This document shows, one piece after another, positions 50,401 to 63,500 of a stretch of 64,000 bases of DNA. The stretch covers positions 579,858-643,857 of the forward strand of contig CABFPE010000341.1 of the NCBI GenBank assembly GCA_900660155.1, written 5' to 3'. Made by a program: the position numbers and the translations under genes. Below the pieces are notes generated by a model. It was given only the letters and a program-made list of their open reading frames with translations, did no database searches and was not told the DNA's origin. Each line of letters begins with the position of its first letter. Positions within the stretch are counted from its first letter, which is position 1. Origin of the DNA: Hofstenia miamia. Its lineage: Eukaryota > Xenacoelomorpha > Acoela > Hofsteniidae.

Positions 50401-50749
50401 AAAAGCAAAAAATTTTAAAATTCTTAAAATACCAAAATTTTACAAAGAAATTAGTTCGTTATTGTACATAATATTTGCATTGCATTAATGTTTGATATCA
50501 ATTTTCAAAAAGTGTTTTCTCTCAGCCGTTAATGGTGTCACAATATCACATTAATGGCATTACTGAATCGATCTGCCATCTAGCAACAAATATTAATTAT
50601 AATGATTTACAGTTCCGCCAAATTAAATTAAATTTTATTAACAAATGAATTTACTTAACCTTTATTAGTTCATAACCCAATCTAGTATTCCAGCTATTGA
50701 TGTATGAGCACTGTATACTGGATACACACGTCCAACTGTGTCCATAACT

Positions 50750-50957
50750 CAACCACATTATATCAAGCTACGAATTACATTTCATAATATAATATTGGCT
50801 GGCATCAGTGGAATGTTTGTGGAAAACACTAATGCCATCAGTGGCCCACTAGTGGACCATTGGCGGCATCTGTGGCAATTTTCGTAATCAATAATCGACG
50901 AGCAGATGCTTGCAAATTAAACTCACTTCATTATTTTGATTCCTAGAGCCTATTAAT
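50750..50957 (-). repeat. Dispersed repeat, copy 2
   Basis: Reverse-strand partner of 43,902-44,110, with the same order of blocks, from AATCAAAATAATGAA through GCAAGCATCTGCTC to GCCAATATTATATT. Scattered differences indicate two independent insertions rather than one inverted duplication. Confidence 0.7.
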
Positions 50958-53362
50958 ATAAAAAAGAATTGCTACAACCATTTTGGAAATGTTAGGTTTG
51001 TAAAAATTAATAATATACCTACTAAATAAATTTTGAAAATAATTTGTTCATGAATATTTGGACACCTTGAAATTTACTGGTATATCAAATGTTTACGTTT
51101 CAGCAGAAAGATTTTTCATGATTTAAAAAAGTAATATTTCAAAATTGTAACAAATTTTAAAATTTTAAATTTTTGTTAAATTAGGCAGATGTTTATGACT
51201 ATTGTTATCATTTATAAGCAAGACATTCTTTCAATTTTCTACCAAATAGTTGGCTTGATATTTATGTTGATTGTCTATAAATAGGTCTTAAATATATTAG
51301 TTTGGTTTACAAAACTATAAGTTCTGATTGAATTTTACCTTCCTGCATTTTTCTGTTAGGTACTTTGATGGTATCCCAAGCAAATTTAAGCATCGATGAA
51401 AAAAGTTATTTGACTTATTGAGTTAATATTCCAGGTACTACTCAGCTTTTAGCCAGTGCGTAAAGACACTCCTTGAAAAATAATTTCGTAATGAATCATG
51501 TTAAATTCTTGGTTGTTAGTTATTACAATTCATCTTTTCAAAGAGTGGTTAGATGTTTCATTTATCATCACGGTTGTTCAAAATTCATAGTATATTTGCA
51601 AATATTAATTGAATTTATTTCTAATCTCAGTAACTCGATTATTATTACTGCGTATATTATCACTGTTTTCCCATTATGTATGATTATGTACAAACTATTT
51701 ATTATATGTTGGAATGGTCGATTAAGCTTACAACAAGTTGATGTTGGAAATAATGTGCAGAAGCAAAAAGTTTTTACTATTTTTGATCTGTACCTAACGA
51801 TTTTAAAATATTTAATACACTTTTTTATTGAAGCAACCTCAATAACATTCAAATGTATATATCATTTGTACAAAGAAGAATAATTTTAAAAATTGTTGAA
51901 TGAGAATTATCAATTTCATCTTTTTGAGTAGCATTAAAAGGTTATTATTTCAAATTTAACTTCTAAAACATACATATATGTATATTAATTTTTTGTTAAT
52001 TAGACATCATTAAGCTGTATCCTAGAACTAACTATTATTTTTTTTAAACCCATTGACTCATTTCTAAAGACCTAGTTAAAAAATTTAAGCAGCTTTTTAT
52101 CAAACAGTGTTTTCCACGAAATGAATTTACCAAATTTGATTAAGATTAAAAATATTAAAAGTTAAATTCCATATCCAAATATTATGTACTCATGCTTATT
52201 TTCAAATCAGTCACTGATTTCTTCTATTTTTCAGTATTCTTCTCAGGGGGAAGTCTAGGATCTATGAATCACGCGGGCTATAGCCAGATTTACCAATCGA
52301 CCGAATTCTCAGTTCCAAGTGAAATGAGCTAAACTCAGCAGAGCTGTAAGTGGTCAGGTACATTCCGGTGCTCAAACATTGCTTTCCTGTCGGTCGGAGA
52401 TATTCTAAGATAATATGCAAATTTATACAATTTATAATTCATTTTTTATTTCAATACAAAATACTTATTTATAATCAAGCACGTACAATAAATAATTCAT
52501 AATAACAAAACTAATTCATTCATTAATCAACACCTTCGGGTTTTATCAGATATAAATTTCTCATTTAATAATTGGGTAACTCTAGCAGTGGCGCATAAAC
52601 TGCCTAACTAATTATAATTTTGGCTTATTGCATAACTACGTCGTATTTCATTATTGAATTCAGAGTGAACAGAATGTTGATAAATCAACTATTTTGAAAA
52701 CATAATTACAATATTCATTGCAAAAGTGTCATCTGAGAAGGACCTTGGGCGAAATAGAGCTAAATAGCAAACTGTTATCAGATCTGATCTAGCCCTGATT
52801 TTGAAGGTCCAGTCCAGTTTCGGTCTAGAAAAAGCTCTGAGACTCAGCCCAAGTCTAGATTATAACATAAAAAAGATTAAGGCCAAGCCAAGCTCAGGCT
52901 CATATGAATTATAATATAATAATATAGAAAACCAGAAAAAGTTGAGAAATAATCAAAATTTTAAGATCTGTATTGGTTGCAGACCTTAAGTCTTAAGAGG
53001 TCCACAGTACATATCAATTTTTTCAGGTTATAATTTTATCAGCCTAAGAAAAATTTCACTCCTGTGAATATAATCTTTAAATTCTCAACATATTTACACA
53101 GTAATCGCAAAATTTATTCGGGAAAATTTCAAGTTCATCATTATGCAGAAAGACAATGTTATGAAATTTTTCATTTCTTATAGAAATTTGTTTGCAATTT
53201 TTAAACATAGTCTGAAAAGTTTTTTATTTTTATATCATTTTGTTCCTGAACTCTAGAATGCATTGTTAAAATATAAGAATGAATTATGTTGCACATTAGA
53301 TATTTTAAAGTGAACCCACTTGTATAGGTAAGGCTTCTTCGGATACAAGTGTCAGAAACACC
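50958..53362. other. Intergenic
   Basis: AT-rich. A 136-codon hydrophobic ORF at 51,473-51,883 is AT-driven, with an equally open opposite strand, and is not credible. An island at 52,760-52,880 with AGTCTAG/AGCCCAAG words resembles the MITE islands. Confidence 0.45.
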
Positions 53363-54494
53363 CAGGGCTGCATATGGAAATAGAAATGTCCATTCCATTC
53401 TATTTCCAGATCGTGGAAATAGAAATGGAATGGAAACGGAAGTAATTCAAAGGAATTGAAAATTAGTGGAAATTTATGGAATTTCAATTTCAAAAAAACC
53501 CATTCTCAAAGTTGTTGAAAATTTTCAAAACAAATTTATTTAAATAAAAATATACTTTTTAAGAAAAGTCACAAACTGCATTAAGATAACTAAAATTATT
53601 CGGAATCATAAAAATCAGAGCGAATGCAACGACAAAATTTGGGTAATCTCAAATGACACCGAATAAATAATGCAATGGAACAGCGAAAGAAATTTTAGCT
53701 TCCATACGTAAATATGGAAAGTGGCATCCATATTTCCTGATATTTTAAAACGGGACCCGTTTGTGACATCTAACATTTGTTACTAGTTCTGCTTTCAACC
53801 CTGTATGTACATGCGAATATATAAATTTTGTAATATTTAATAATACCGCAATGAATATTATTGTCCATAGAAAGTTTGTGAAGCACACGAGTTTAGAGCA
53901 TTAATTTTTCACATATCATTGCGATGAATATATGACCTTAATTTATTAAATTTTATTTTGATCTTGAATAGAACTAGAACTGAAATATTATAATTCTAGA
54001 TATGAAATTGAAATAGCCTTTTTTGAGGCAAGGATCAGAAGCCTTTCTATATTCTATATGTGCACCTTAGGGATTTCAACCAAAACAATTATTGCACTGA
54101 ATTGTAATTTCTGTTTACAGTGTAGTAAATTTCACGAACCATTTGTGTGGGTCTATGGAACCACTCAGTCCAATAGGATTTAATCGTCTCATTTCCATAA
54201 GACTGGGACTAACATGGGGCTGGGACCAAAAAAGAAGAATCTGGAACCACGTATTTCAGAATGTTTCTAATTTTCTTAAAAAAAAAGCCATAGGACCATC
54301 GAAACAAAAAAATTCATGGGATTAAAATCAAACCAAATCCAAGGGGGCTGAAACCAGTTAAATTCTGGTCTCGCATAGCCCATGCCACCACCTCTATGGG
54401 TAATCGAAAAATGTAGAAATTAATGGAAAAATATGGAAAAATTTCAAGATTGTTGTGAAAATTGAAGAAAATTGCATTTCCATTTGCAAGCCTG
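53363..54494. mobile_element. 1.1-kb non-autonomous hAT-like element
   Basis: The left end CAGGGCTGCATATGGAAAT and the reverse of the right end, CAGGCTTGCAAATGGAAAT, are imperfect inverted repeats. GAAACACC (53,355-53,362) and GAAATACC (54,495-54,502) flank it, a 7-of-8 match to a hAT duplication. Both ends carry GGAAATAGAAATGGAA words. Inside, 54,130-54,390 holds the GGGAC/GGACCA word island also seen at 7,225-7,600, perhaps a nested older element. No transposase is present. Confidence 0.8.
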
Positions 54495-54502
54495 GAAATA
54501 CC

Positions 54503-55839
54503 TTACCTGCACAGCACTAAAGCTAACCCGTACAAGCTGGTGTGGACGGACAAAACTGGGTGCTCGCGGATAGAAATAATGCCCGAACATCACTAAGGTA
54601 TATACAAAATGATTTCTATTTGGCTTTTTCCTATTAGGAGCAATTCTCCGATAACACAAAGTTCTGCTTCATTACGTCAGTAGGAAGTTCCACTGGGTGG
54701 GCTAGAGTAAGTATTTGGTTGGGCTAGAGCACGCCCAAGCCCGGATCTAGACTCGCCCCGATTCCTCTTGTGTATGCATCAGTGAGGATTCTTGCAAAAT
54801 ACTCATCTACCTTTCAAGTGCTCGACTACGTACATAATATAAAGTGTTTCCATATTAACACTGATGTTGAATTTTGATGAAATATTCAAAGGAATTAGAA
54901 TTAGTCAAGTGTTAAAGCTCTCATTGAAGTAATGTTTTCCATTATTTTGTGAAAAACCCAAAGTTTATCATATCAAAATATTATTATTAACATTAACTGA
55001 AATAGTTTATTGAAAAAATTGAATTGAATAAATTAAAGCATATTAATCATTATTAATATGGAAATGAATTTACCGTTTGTCATTTATTTTAAATGATTTA
55101 TACATTGGACTTTATGTGAACTCCAGATAACACCGTTCAAATTCGCAGTATGCATTAAATTTAAGCCACATACAGGATAATCTAAATTTTATGATTAAAT
55201 TTGTGAAAACAAACAATGCATTAAGTATACTCAAACTTTGCTTCACAGAGTGGAAGACCAACTGAATATATTATATCACTTGCAATGCTATATTTCTTAC
55301 TAATCGTCACTCGAAATACATAAATGAAACTAAAAATCAATTCTTTCAACCATTTTCCCTGTAAGATTAAATTTCAAAATTTGAATGATGCTGTTAATTC
55401 AAAATTTATATTTTCTACAGAGCTTGTAGCACAAAAGCTGATAGGCGCATTTGAATTTGAATTAACTCTCCTCTTCACTGCGCCTCATTTTAATAGTGTA
55501 CAAGTATGGAGTCAATGTCAATGACATACATAGATACTGCTTGCATAGAGTCATTTGATAACGTTATCTTCAAAAAATCCTTTCGTTCTGTCCTATGTAT
55601 AACATAATTTCACATCATTTCATATAAAAGTTATAGATTATAAGATGTCATCTACTGTAAAATGAACAACTTTGCACCAAAGAAAGATTTATGTGCTGCA
55701 TAATTAACTTTAAAAAATAGAATGGACTTCAATGAAAACATTTTGTACATTTAGAACTAAATAGTCGTCTACTACATCACACTACGCAGCATCCTTCACA
55801 AAATCTATCCAAATTTGAAGCCTTTACATTCTTAGTTAA
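54503..55839. other. Intergenic
   Basis: AT-rich. A GC-richer patch at 54,700-54,770 (GGGCTAGAG, AAGCCCGGATCTAG words) resembles MITE subterminal sequence. No gene recognised. Confidence 0.45.
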
Positions 55840-56398
55840 ATGTACAATATTCAAGATTACAAGTCGCCATTGCTTCAGCAACATTATTTGCCCTACTTGC
55901 AAACATTTCAGCTTTGGATCTCCTTTCATTGTGACTGTAAGGTGCTTTGCTATGAGCTATAATAAAAAACACACAGCGTGACGAATTACAGGATGTAATT
56001 GTAGCATATTTGACGCATCCATCGAGAAAAACGTGTTCCTACCATCAAAGTTTGGGACCTATAGTCTTGTATGGTAAGGTTTTATTATGCACTATCCTCA
56101 CAGCAGAATTCGAGCAAATCTCAATTCACTTAAAGAAGATACATACTTCAATTGGCTTCTGGATATCTTTAAAAGCTTGTAAGTTATTCACCAAGAAAAA
56201 TGTGGGATTGGCTAGGCCAAACTGGTTTGAGAAACAGAATACGTGTTCAACATTAATGTCACCGTATATTTTTAGGATTAAATTCCGTACCTTATCAACA
56301 AAGTCTTTGAACTTTGAAAATTTCTTATTGTGAAGAGACTCTTTTGTGAAGATGTTGATAAATACTTGAGAGTTCAAAATGGCAAACAACAAATTCAA
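55840..56398 (-). pseudogene. Decayed minus-strand coding remnant, unidentified
   Basis: The minus strand holds a 90-codon ORF (56,126-56,398) with a balanced composition, including FSKFKDFVDKVRNLILKIYG and FSNQFGLANPTFFLVNNL. About 100 bases further on, in coding-like sequence, are HVFLDGCVKYATITSC and NERRSKAEMFASRANNVAEA, reaching about 55,850. The segments read like one decayed protein, and the opposite-strand ORF at 56,010-56,333 is then its shadow. No motif lets me name the family; it could be a host pseudogene or part of a mobile element. Confidence 0.4.
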
Positions 56399-58477
56399 GC
56401 AATAACTTTCTAATTTCTAAATGACCTTAATAGCGCTTTATTGTTCACCCTGTACAGAACACTCTTATATATTTACAAATTGTAGTCTCCGTTCAATACA
56501 AACAAATTTTGTATATACATGTATTTACAAAATTTTCTAGATATACAGTTAACAATATACACACTTAACAAATGAAATGAAATTGCCTATATAAAACAGT
56601 TTAAGGCCAATCACTTTTAATCTCTATAGTATATTATATTCTTGCATCATACAAAGTTGGTTACACAAAGTGTTAGTCTGAAGACAATTACTTCTTCAAT
56701 ATATGTAAATATATATATATATATATATATATCCCAAAATTAATGGTAGTTAAAAAGTATTTCGCTTTCTGTTAGCTAAAAAGGACTCCGCATTCTTTTT
56801 GAATAGTCCCAACACTGTACCCTGATTAATGGTAAGGCATAATCAATTTGAGCGGAAGCAGTATTGTTGAATTTATATTAATTTGCGCAAATCTTTCTTA
56901 TGCTTGGGGTTACACAAGTAAACATGAATATTCATCAGAAAAATAAGCATAGCCAGACGCCGGAAGTAACTCAAGATTGATGGGAAAAACTATGAAAGTC
57001 CACATAATAATATATTTTTAGAGTATTGTTACTTTAGGCAAAATTAAAGATTTGATTTTACTATCTCTTTTAAAACAAACTATGCAATTCAATTATTCCA
57101 AACTTAAAGAATTGTCGCACATCTTATGAAAATGTCCACTGATTTTTGATATTTTAATTGCATGGATATACATACGTATATAATGTATATTTTTAAAAAC
57201 AAAAGATAAATGCAACAATTTTTAATCTATGAAATTAAAAGCATTGATTTTCAGATTCAATTAGGTAGAGAATGGTTTGCAGAGCAATATGTGAAACACT
57301 CGACTGCTTTCCAGCAGCTTTATGTTTACGAATTTAAGGAATCAGATGTTATTCTATATCAGATATTTCAGAAATCTATTGTCTGATTTGTGATAGAATA
57401 AATAATGTTATTAGACACTGCTTAGGACTTACCATAGGAAAGTCTTCAAAGCCTAGAAATTAAGAAGCTGCTCACTTAGTAAATCTTATGAAATATATTA
57501 GCAACACCTGCAATGCAGTGCAGTTACTGAATTTCAAATGTAACGTGAGTTGCAGTGCAGTGCGGGTGGACATTTCTATTTTGTTACATGTTTAATACTA
57601 AACTAATACAGTATTAATTACACTACGAAATCTATATAATATAATATATTTGACATATTCACTCAATTAAACAAAATTAATAGAAAGTCAAAGCGGTGAT
57701 TGATATTTTTGGCTTAATTACTTGAAATACCAGGCGACATTTAGAAAATTGCAGGTGTGTGCGTGTGTGGTGCGCTTGCGGGTTCACTCACTGCGCGTGA
57801 GGTGCAATGCGGCTATCAAAAATTGCGCCCGCGTCCATTTATGATAATATCTTCATCAAAGCTTAACTAGTCATAGTGACAAGGAGGCAGAGCATCTCAT
57901 GAGAACGTGTTATCAAAAGTACCCTGACATCATGTTACTATCATTTTGTTCCCATTACATTAGAATTTTGATTTATAAATTACCCTGATTGATGATAATG
58001 TGTCACAGATTGCTAGGAAACAGTATTGTTGAATTTATGCTAGTTAGTCCAAGTCTCTTTTGTAAGACTTGAATGTTTATCAAAATGTTTCTTAATAACT
58101 ATAGTGTATTTGTTGACGTTATGCCTTGGTAAGGTGAAATTTAGTATAGTAGCACATTGGGCTCAGGACCTAAAATTCAATTTCCTTATATACGTAGATT
58201 GAAGTTTTGTTGAATTCGATTTTATATTTATGTTGTCCCATCACATTTTCTATGGTTATTTTTGGGTGTAACTTGTACTTTAAGAAAATATGCTTAGATA
58301 CTTTGGCAGAATACAGAAGTTAGCATCAGTTTTTGCAATTTTTTTCAATGAACTGAGGAGTAAAAAATCTATTCTTGAGAAATATTTACAAATACAAACT
58401 TTTTGAACATAAAATGGATTACAATTGGTCATATTCAACATGAAATTCACGTTGCTCCAATTTTTTTAAGTTAATAA

Positions 58478-58529
<52 letters not shown>

Positions 58530-59030
58530 TATATATATATACATGGCCTACTACTTTAGTAGGACCTGATATATATGCTTAAAATTTATCAACCTATCGC
58601 GAAATTTAATGAAAATATGCTATATTACTAAATTCAATCGTCTTTCTTGATAATGGATGCGCTGCTTTGGAATGATGTTCACTTAATTGCTAGAATAGCA
58701 GGACTACTCTACATGCAATTCGATTTTATCTGAGCGGAGAAGTTGTGAACTTTTATTTTATGCTCTATCATTTTATAAAAAAAATATACTAATATTTTGG
58801 GACATACATTTTGGAAATGGAAGAGTGGGCATCCAAGACTAATGGGATGAGCTGGCAATGAGGTAGGTTAATCCGAAGTGGGTTTTAGTGGGTCAATTTT
58901 AAGGCAAAATTAACTTAAGCTGAAAAAACTGGAGCAAGATTTTCAAATTTGCAAGGTGACTTATTTAGAATACAAAAGTACTTATATGCTAATAATAACT
59001 AAGTGATTTACTATGATTATATAAAATTAA
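56399..59030. other. Intergenic with microsatellites and one GC-rich island
   Basis: AT runs lie at 56,708-56,732 and 58,483-58,525. At 57,505-57,840 a GC-rich island has GCAGTGCAGTGCGGGTGGAC at its left and TGCGCCCGCGTCCATTT at its right, with GTGCG words between, probably a MITE. No gene recognised. Confidence 0.5.
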
Positions 59031-59541
59031 TCACAATGCAGTTTTAGGTATTGGGAAATTAGCACACTCAATTTTCTCTTCAATGCAGTTATCACTGAGG
59101 AAGAAGTCTTGGAAAACATAAGTGCGTTCTATGACGAGGCGTCAATATCGAAATCATTACGATCAACTTATGAGTTTTTCTACCCAAATACTACGATTCA
59201 CCCAGATTTGGCACATACCAGTAGAATAGACGCAATCATGACGTTGATGATAGCAATAAAGGGCATGAAACTCTATAGAAAACATTACGAGATATTCAAC
59301 GAGAAATTAAATGAATTACGTAGTATGTGCACAATAGCAAAATCTCTAAAGAACCCGTCGTTTTTGAGACACAAGAAGATGTTAACGACAGAGAAAGACG
59401 TCGTGCTAAAAATCACTAAAGATGAGGCATATGAAAACATTACGTGGGAAATGAAAGAAGCTAGCAAGATAATCAAAAAGGTGGCCAAAATGGTACACGA
59501 GAAAGAGTGGTCATCCTTAATTAGCTATGCTGGAGGGGGAG
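59031..59541 (+). mobile_element. ORF tail and purine tract left of the LTR (Ty3/Gypsy fossil)
   Basis: An open frame of about 170 codons runs into a purine tract (TGGAGGGGGAG, 59,531-59,541) exactly at the LTR start, and its stop overlaps the LTR. Its A-rich coding strand and Lys/Glu-rich product resemble the gag of the element to the right. I recognise no domain (it includes WEMKEASKIIKKVAKMVHEK). TTCTCTTCAATGCAG at 59,074-59,088 looks like a splice acceptor, such as the family sometimes uses for a downstream ORF. This may be the 3' end of a neighbouring or tandem copy. A host exon is the alternative. Confidence 0.5.
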
Positions 59542-60575
59542 TGTGACATAATCTATCAAACTATCATGATTGGTCAAGATGAGAGAAAAGGATGAAGGAA
59601 ACAAAGACTAAAATTATTAATATTGATTATAATGATTAAAATGTAAATCATGATAGGATTGATTATTTTCACTTTGTAAATGTTTTGTGCAATTATATCT
59701 AAAATTATACTCGACAGTATTTGACAAAACAAAAGATGGTCAAACAGCGTAGTCAAATTAATGCTGACATTGCGTAAAATTAGCAGAAATATTAAGCGAG
59801 GGAAAAACTGTCAACAAGAAAGATTAACAGGTACTAGTCGAGTATTTAGTTGTTTATCACTAAGTGCTATAAATATACAGAACATGATGTAAATAATGAT
59901 GAGCAAATATTTTATTAATTTATTTTCTCTTGTCAGGTTATTTTATACATTCTGATGGAAAGCTAAACATCTATGAGCTAGGGTAATTGTATGGTGGTTC
60001 CCACATCTGGTTAAAGGTAGACCTCTGGCCGATTTCTAGTTCCCAATTTCTGCTGGCGGCATTGATTGTTTACATATATCAAGGGCTATTATACATTTCT
60101 ATATATGTAGGGTTATTATATGTAGGGCCTAATAACAAGCTATTTCAGGGGCAAGGTTGCACAACTTCGTTTATTGCATCAGTTCGTAATAACAAAAACA
60201 ATCAATGCACTAAATTCTTAAGTAGTCGCAATTCCCATTACACTGAGTTCACTATTCACATAACCATTCCCTGGTTGTTCTCTATCTCACAGCGGCAGTT
60301 CCATTGGTAAAGATGTGGCTGGCGGAGGTGCTCCTGGACATGCACGCCTACTTTTAAGTGTTGATCCTGTCTTCCAGTATCTCTGTTTTACCTAAATAAG
60401 TTGGAGTAAATTAAGTAGCTAAAGGGCTCTTGTGTATTAAATTAGTTTAATAGACTGCACACTTATTGGAAAGGAGAGAAATTGGAAAAGTGTCAACTCT
60501 GTTTAATGGTTAATCTAAGAAAAGTAGTAGTTTTCTCTAAGTAAACTCATCACAGTGGGTTGGCATGATTCTACA
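59542..60575 (+). mobile_element. Putative LTR of the Ty3/Gypsy fossil
   Basis: The segment runs from TGTGACATAATC to TTCTACA, about 1,034 bp with TG...CA ends, between a purine tract on the left and a primer site on the right. TATAAATA at 59,869 could be its promoter. No second LTR lies inside the window to confirm the boundaries. Confidence 0.65.
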
Positions 60576-60590
60576 TGGCGACCGTGACAG
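60576..60590 (+). other. Primer-binding site, tRNA-Arg type
   Basis: TGGCGACCGTGACAG follows the LTR's terminal CA with no gap. It matches the primer site style of 412/mdg1-type Gypsy elements, which use tRNA-Arg. Confidence 0.8.
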
Positions 60591-63500
60591 GCGCTTAAAG
60601 AACGTGCACAAAGGAGAGAAACACAGTTGGTGTGATAGTAACGAAAGTGTACGAAAAGTTACGAACAAGAATTATATTACGATACTACGAGTGGGTCAAG
60701 ATAGTTGTTTCTTCTCGCTCAAAAATAAGGAAGTAAACAAGCAAAAAGACGATGAGCAGTAGTAACCTTGAGTACATGATACTGGTGAAGGACACCATTA
60801 TACAATTGCCTCTAGTACATATGAAAATGGTAAATTCAAGAAAAAAGCAAAGGACCAAAGCCAAAACGCAAAGGACACCCCAAAATCAAACAACCCCAGC
60901 GACTGTTAATACATCCCCTGAGAGTCAAAATTCTCCAACTGAGATAGTCTTGCAACAAGAAAACAAAGGTGCAGCACTGTCGATAATTGAACTAAGGAAG
61001 AGAATAGAAGATGATAATAACGAAAGACGTGAGTTAATGCTAAAAATAGAAAACCTAACTCAAAGAATGTTCGAAATAGAATTAGCAAATGCTGAAAAGG
61101 ACAAACGGATTGAAGAAATTACACAAGACACTAGCTCTAGGTTAACAGAGCAGAGGAATGTCTTCCAGAAACAAATTGAAAAATTGATAGAGGCGAATAA
61201 GGAAATGAAAATGCAGAGTGAGAATCTACAAAAAATGATTACTCAAATGCACAAAGAGAACGTTAATCTAAGAGAAGACAATATTTTAAAGCAACTTCAA
61301 ATAGATGATTTAAAGGACAAAATTCGATTAACTGCATTAACAAACGAAGAAGCAGGAGAAGAAGAGAAAAATAGTGTCAAAGTGGTTAAAAACACAATAA
61401 TGCAAGAGCCGGAAAAATTAAGTGGAAGTGTACCAATAGAGGAAGGACAGTCGGAAATATATAGAAATTGTCAGACAGAAGACGAATTTGTGGAAAAGTT
61501 AGTCGTAAATATAACGAAACAAGTAAAAGAGAAATGCAAAAATACAACGGACATAAAGCCAATATATGAAGAAACGATATTATCGGAAGAGGAAGATAGT
61601 GAAACACCAGCATGTAAGGCAATACTTCCAAAATTTACGGGGAGAGTTGATAGCTATTCGCCTACATTTAAAGAATGGATTCAAATGTTCGAAATGAGCA
61701 AGAAGGAGAGGAAAGTCATACAAAAACAGGCGGTGCACGATTCCCTCTATATCTAAGAGGAGCAGCTTACCAGCATTATTTGGTGCTGGATTTAGAAACT
61801 AAATCGGACTGTAAAAAATTGATTGGAGAGTATCAATGATATTATGATGATGAGAGCTTCAAAAGCCAGTATCGTATGCTATTAAATAGTTTAAAGATGA
61901 ACAAACAAGAGGATTTACGAAATTATATGTCACAGGTAGAGAGACTACTGAAACTTAGCTCAAGAGAGAGCACGTATTCCAAATATGATTTGTTTTCTCA
62001 CATATGTAAAGGATTACCAGAACCAATCCGGCAACAATTCGAAATTAAGTGTGATGCAGACGATTCCCTGGAAAGAATGATAAGGAAAGGTTTGGGAATA
62101 CAAGTTATGATGGAAAACAATGCTCGAATTAATGAGAAATCGTCAACAACAAAAGTAATACCAACAATGGGTAGCGGAACAAACAAAACTAAAAAAGATG
62201 ATGACGGAAAACCAAAGGATGAAATTATCAAAATAAAGTTGAAAGATGGTACGGTAAAACGTATAAATAGAAAAGATCTAAAATGTCAGGCGTGCGGAAA
62301 GAAAGGTCATACAAAGAGATTTTGTAAATGACAGATTAATTTTATCGAAGAGGAAGAAGCATACTTTGAAGAGGAAGACTTGCTAGAGGATGAAGATGAG
62401 TTGGAACAAACAGAAGAAATAAAAGAAGATACTTTAAATTAGAGGGAGCGCCGCCTCCGGTAAAACGTGCGCCCGTGTTAATCGTAACAGACCTGATTAA
62501 GACTAATACAATTACAGTTGTAATAAATGGAGTGATGGTCAAAGCAACTATAGATACGGGAGCAGTAATATCAATTATTACTGACGAATGTGCGGCGAAA
62601 ATAGGAATTGATAATAGAAGATTAGAAAGCGAAAAGAGCAGATTACTCAATGCCTCAGGAGACTACATTGATACAAAAGGGAAGCTATTGGAAGTACTGA
62701 TGAGGATCGCTAACACTACGTTTTCGCAAACATTTACAGTAATAGATACAGAAAAAAATGCGCTCCCCTATGAGGTAATACTAGGAAATGATTTCTTGAC
62801 GAATAACAAATGTATCATCGACTACACCAATAAAACTATATCGGTCCAAGAAGAAACAGTAACAACTTGCGAAGAAGAGCAAGGCACAGAAACTATAGAA
62901 TTTCGGTTAATAGAGGACGTAAAAATTCTACCTAATAATTGGAAGATGTGCCAAATAGAGACGGAAAATCATGTGATGTCTGAGGTTATGATATATGATC
63001 AAAAAGGCATAAATACGAAAAAAGTTTCGATTCCATCAAGTTTGTGTGTGGTAAAAAATGGCAGAGGAATGATACCAATGTTAAACGCAACTAATCATGT
63101 AGTCAATATAAAAAAGGATACTCTAAAGTTAAAAGGGAAAAAAGTAAAAACCGAGAAAACGATGGTGAACAAAGCGATTAATATAATACAAGAAGAAAAC
63201 GAGGAGTATCAAATACCGGAAATAACAGAAGAGGAGTACCAGCACCTAAGCGCGGAAGAAAGAAAGCAATTGGTAGTAATACTTAAAAGACACGCAAGAA
63301 TATTTAATTATGGAGAAATAAGTGTGGGAAAGGCGGTCGGAGAGACGCACAAAATAATAACCACAACGGAAGAGCCAATAAGATTGCCGTGCAGAAGAGT
63401 TCCCGAACACTTAAAAGAACATTACAATACGATATTGAACGAACTAATTGACAATAAGATAATTAGGCCAAGTGAAAGTCCTTACGCTGCGCCTATGGTG

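Noticed and set aside
51473-51883. 136-codon hydrophobic plus-strand ORF
   Set aside because: Rich in Ile, Tyr, Phe and Leu as expected from AT-rich DNA, with a 94-codon ORF on the opposite strand and no motif.
56010-56333. 107-codon plus-strand ORF
   Set aside because: It lies opposite a more protein-like minus-strand remnant and is probably its shadow.
2421-58525. CRISPR-like arrays
   Set aside because: Direct repeats here are microsatellites, MITE words or a single tandem duplication; no regular repeat-spacer pattern exists and the DNA is eukaryotic.
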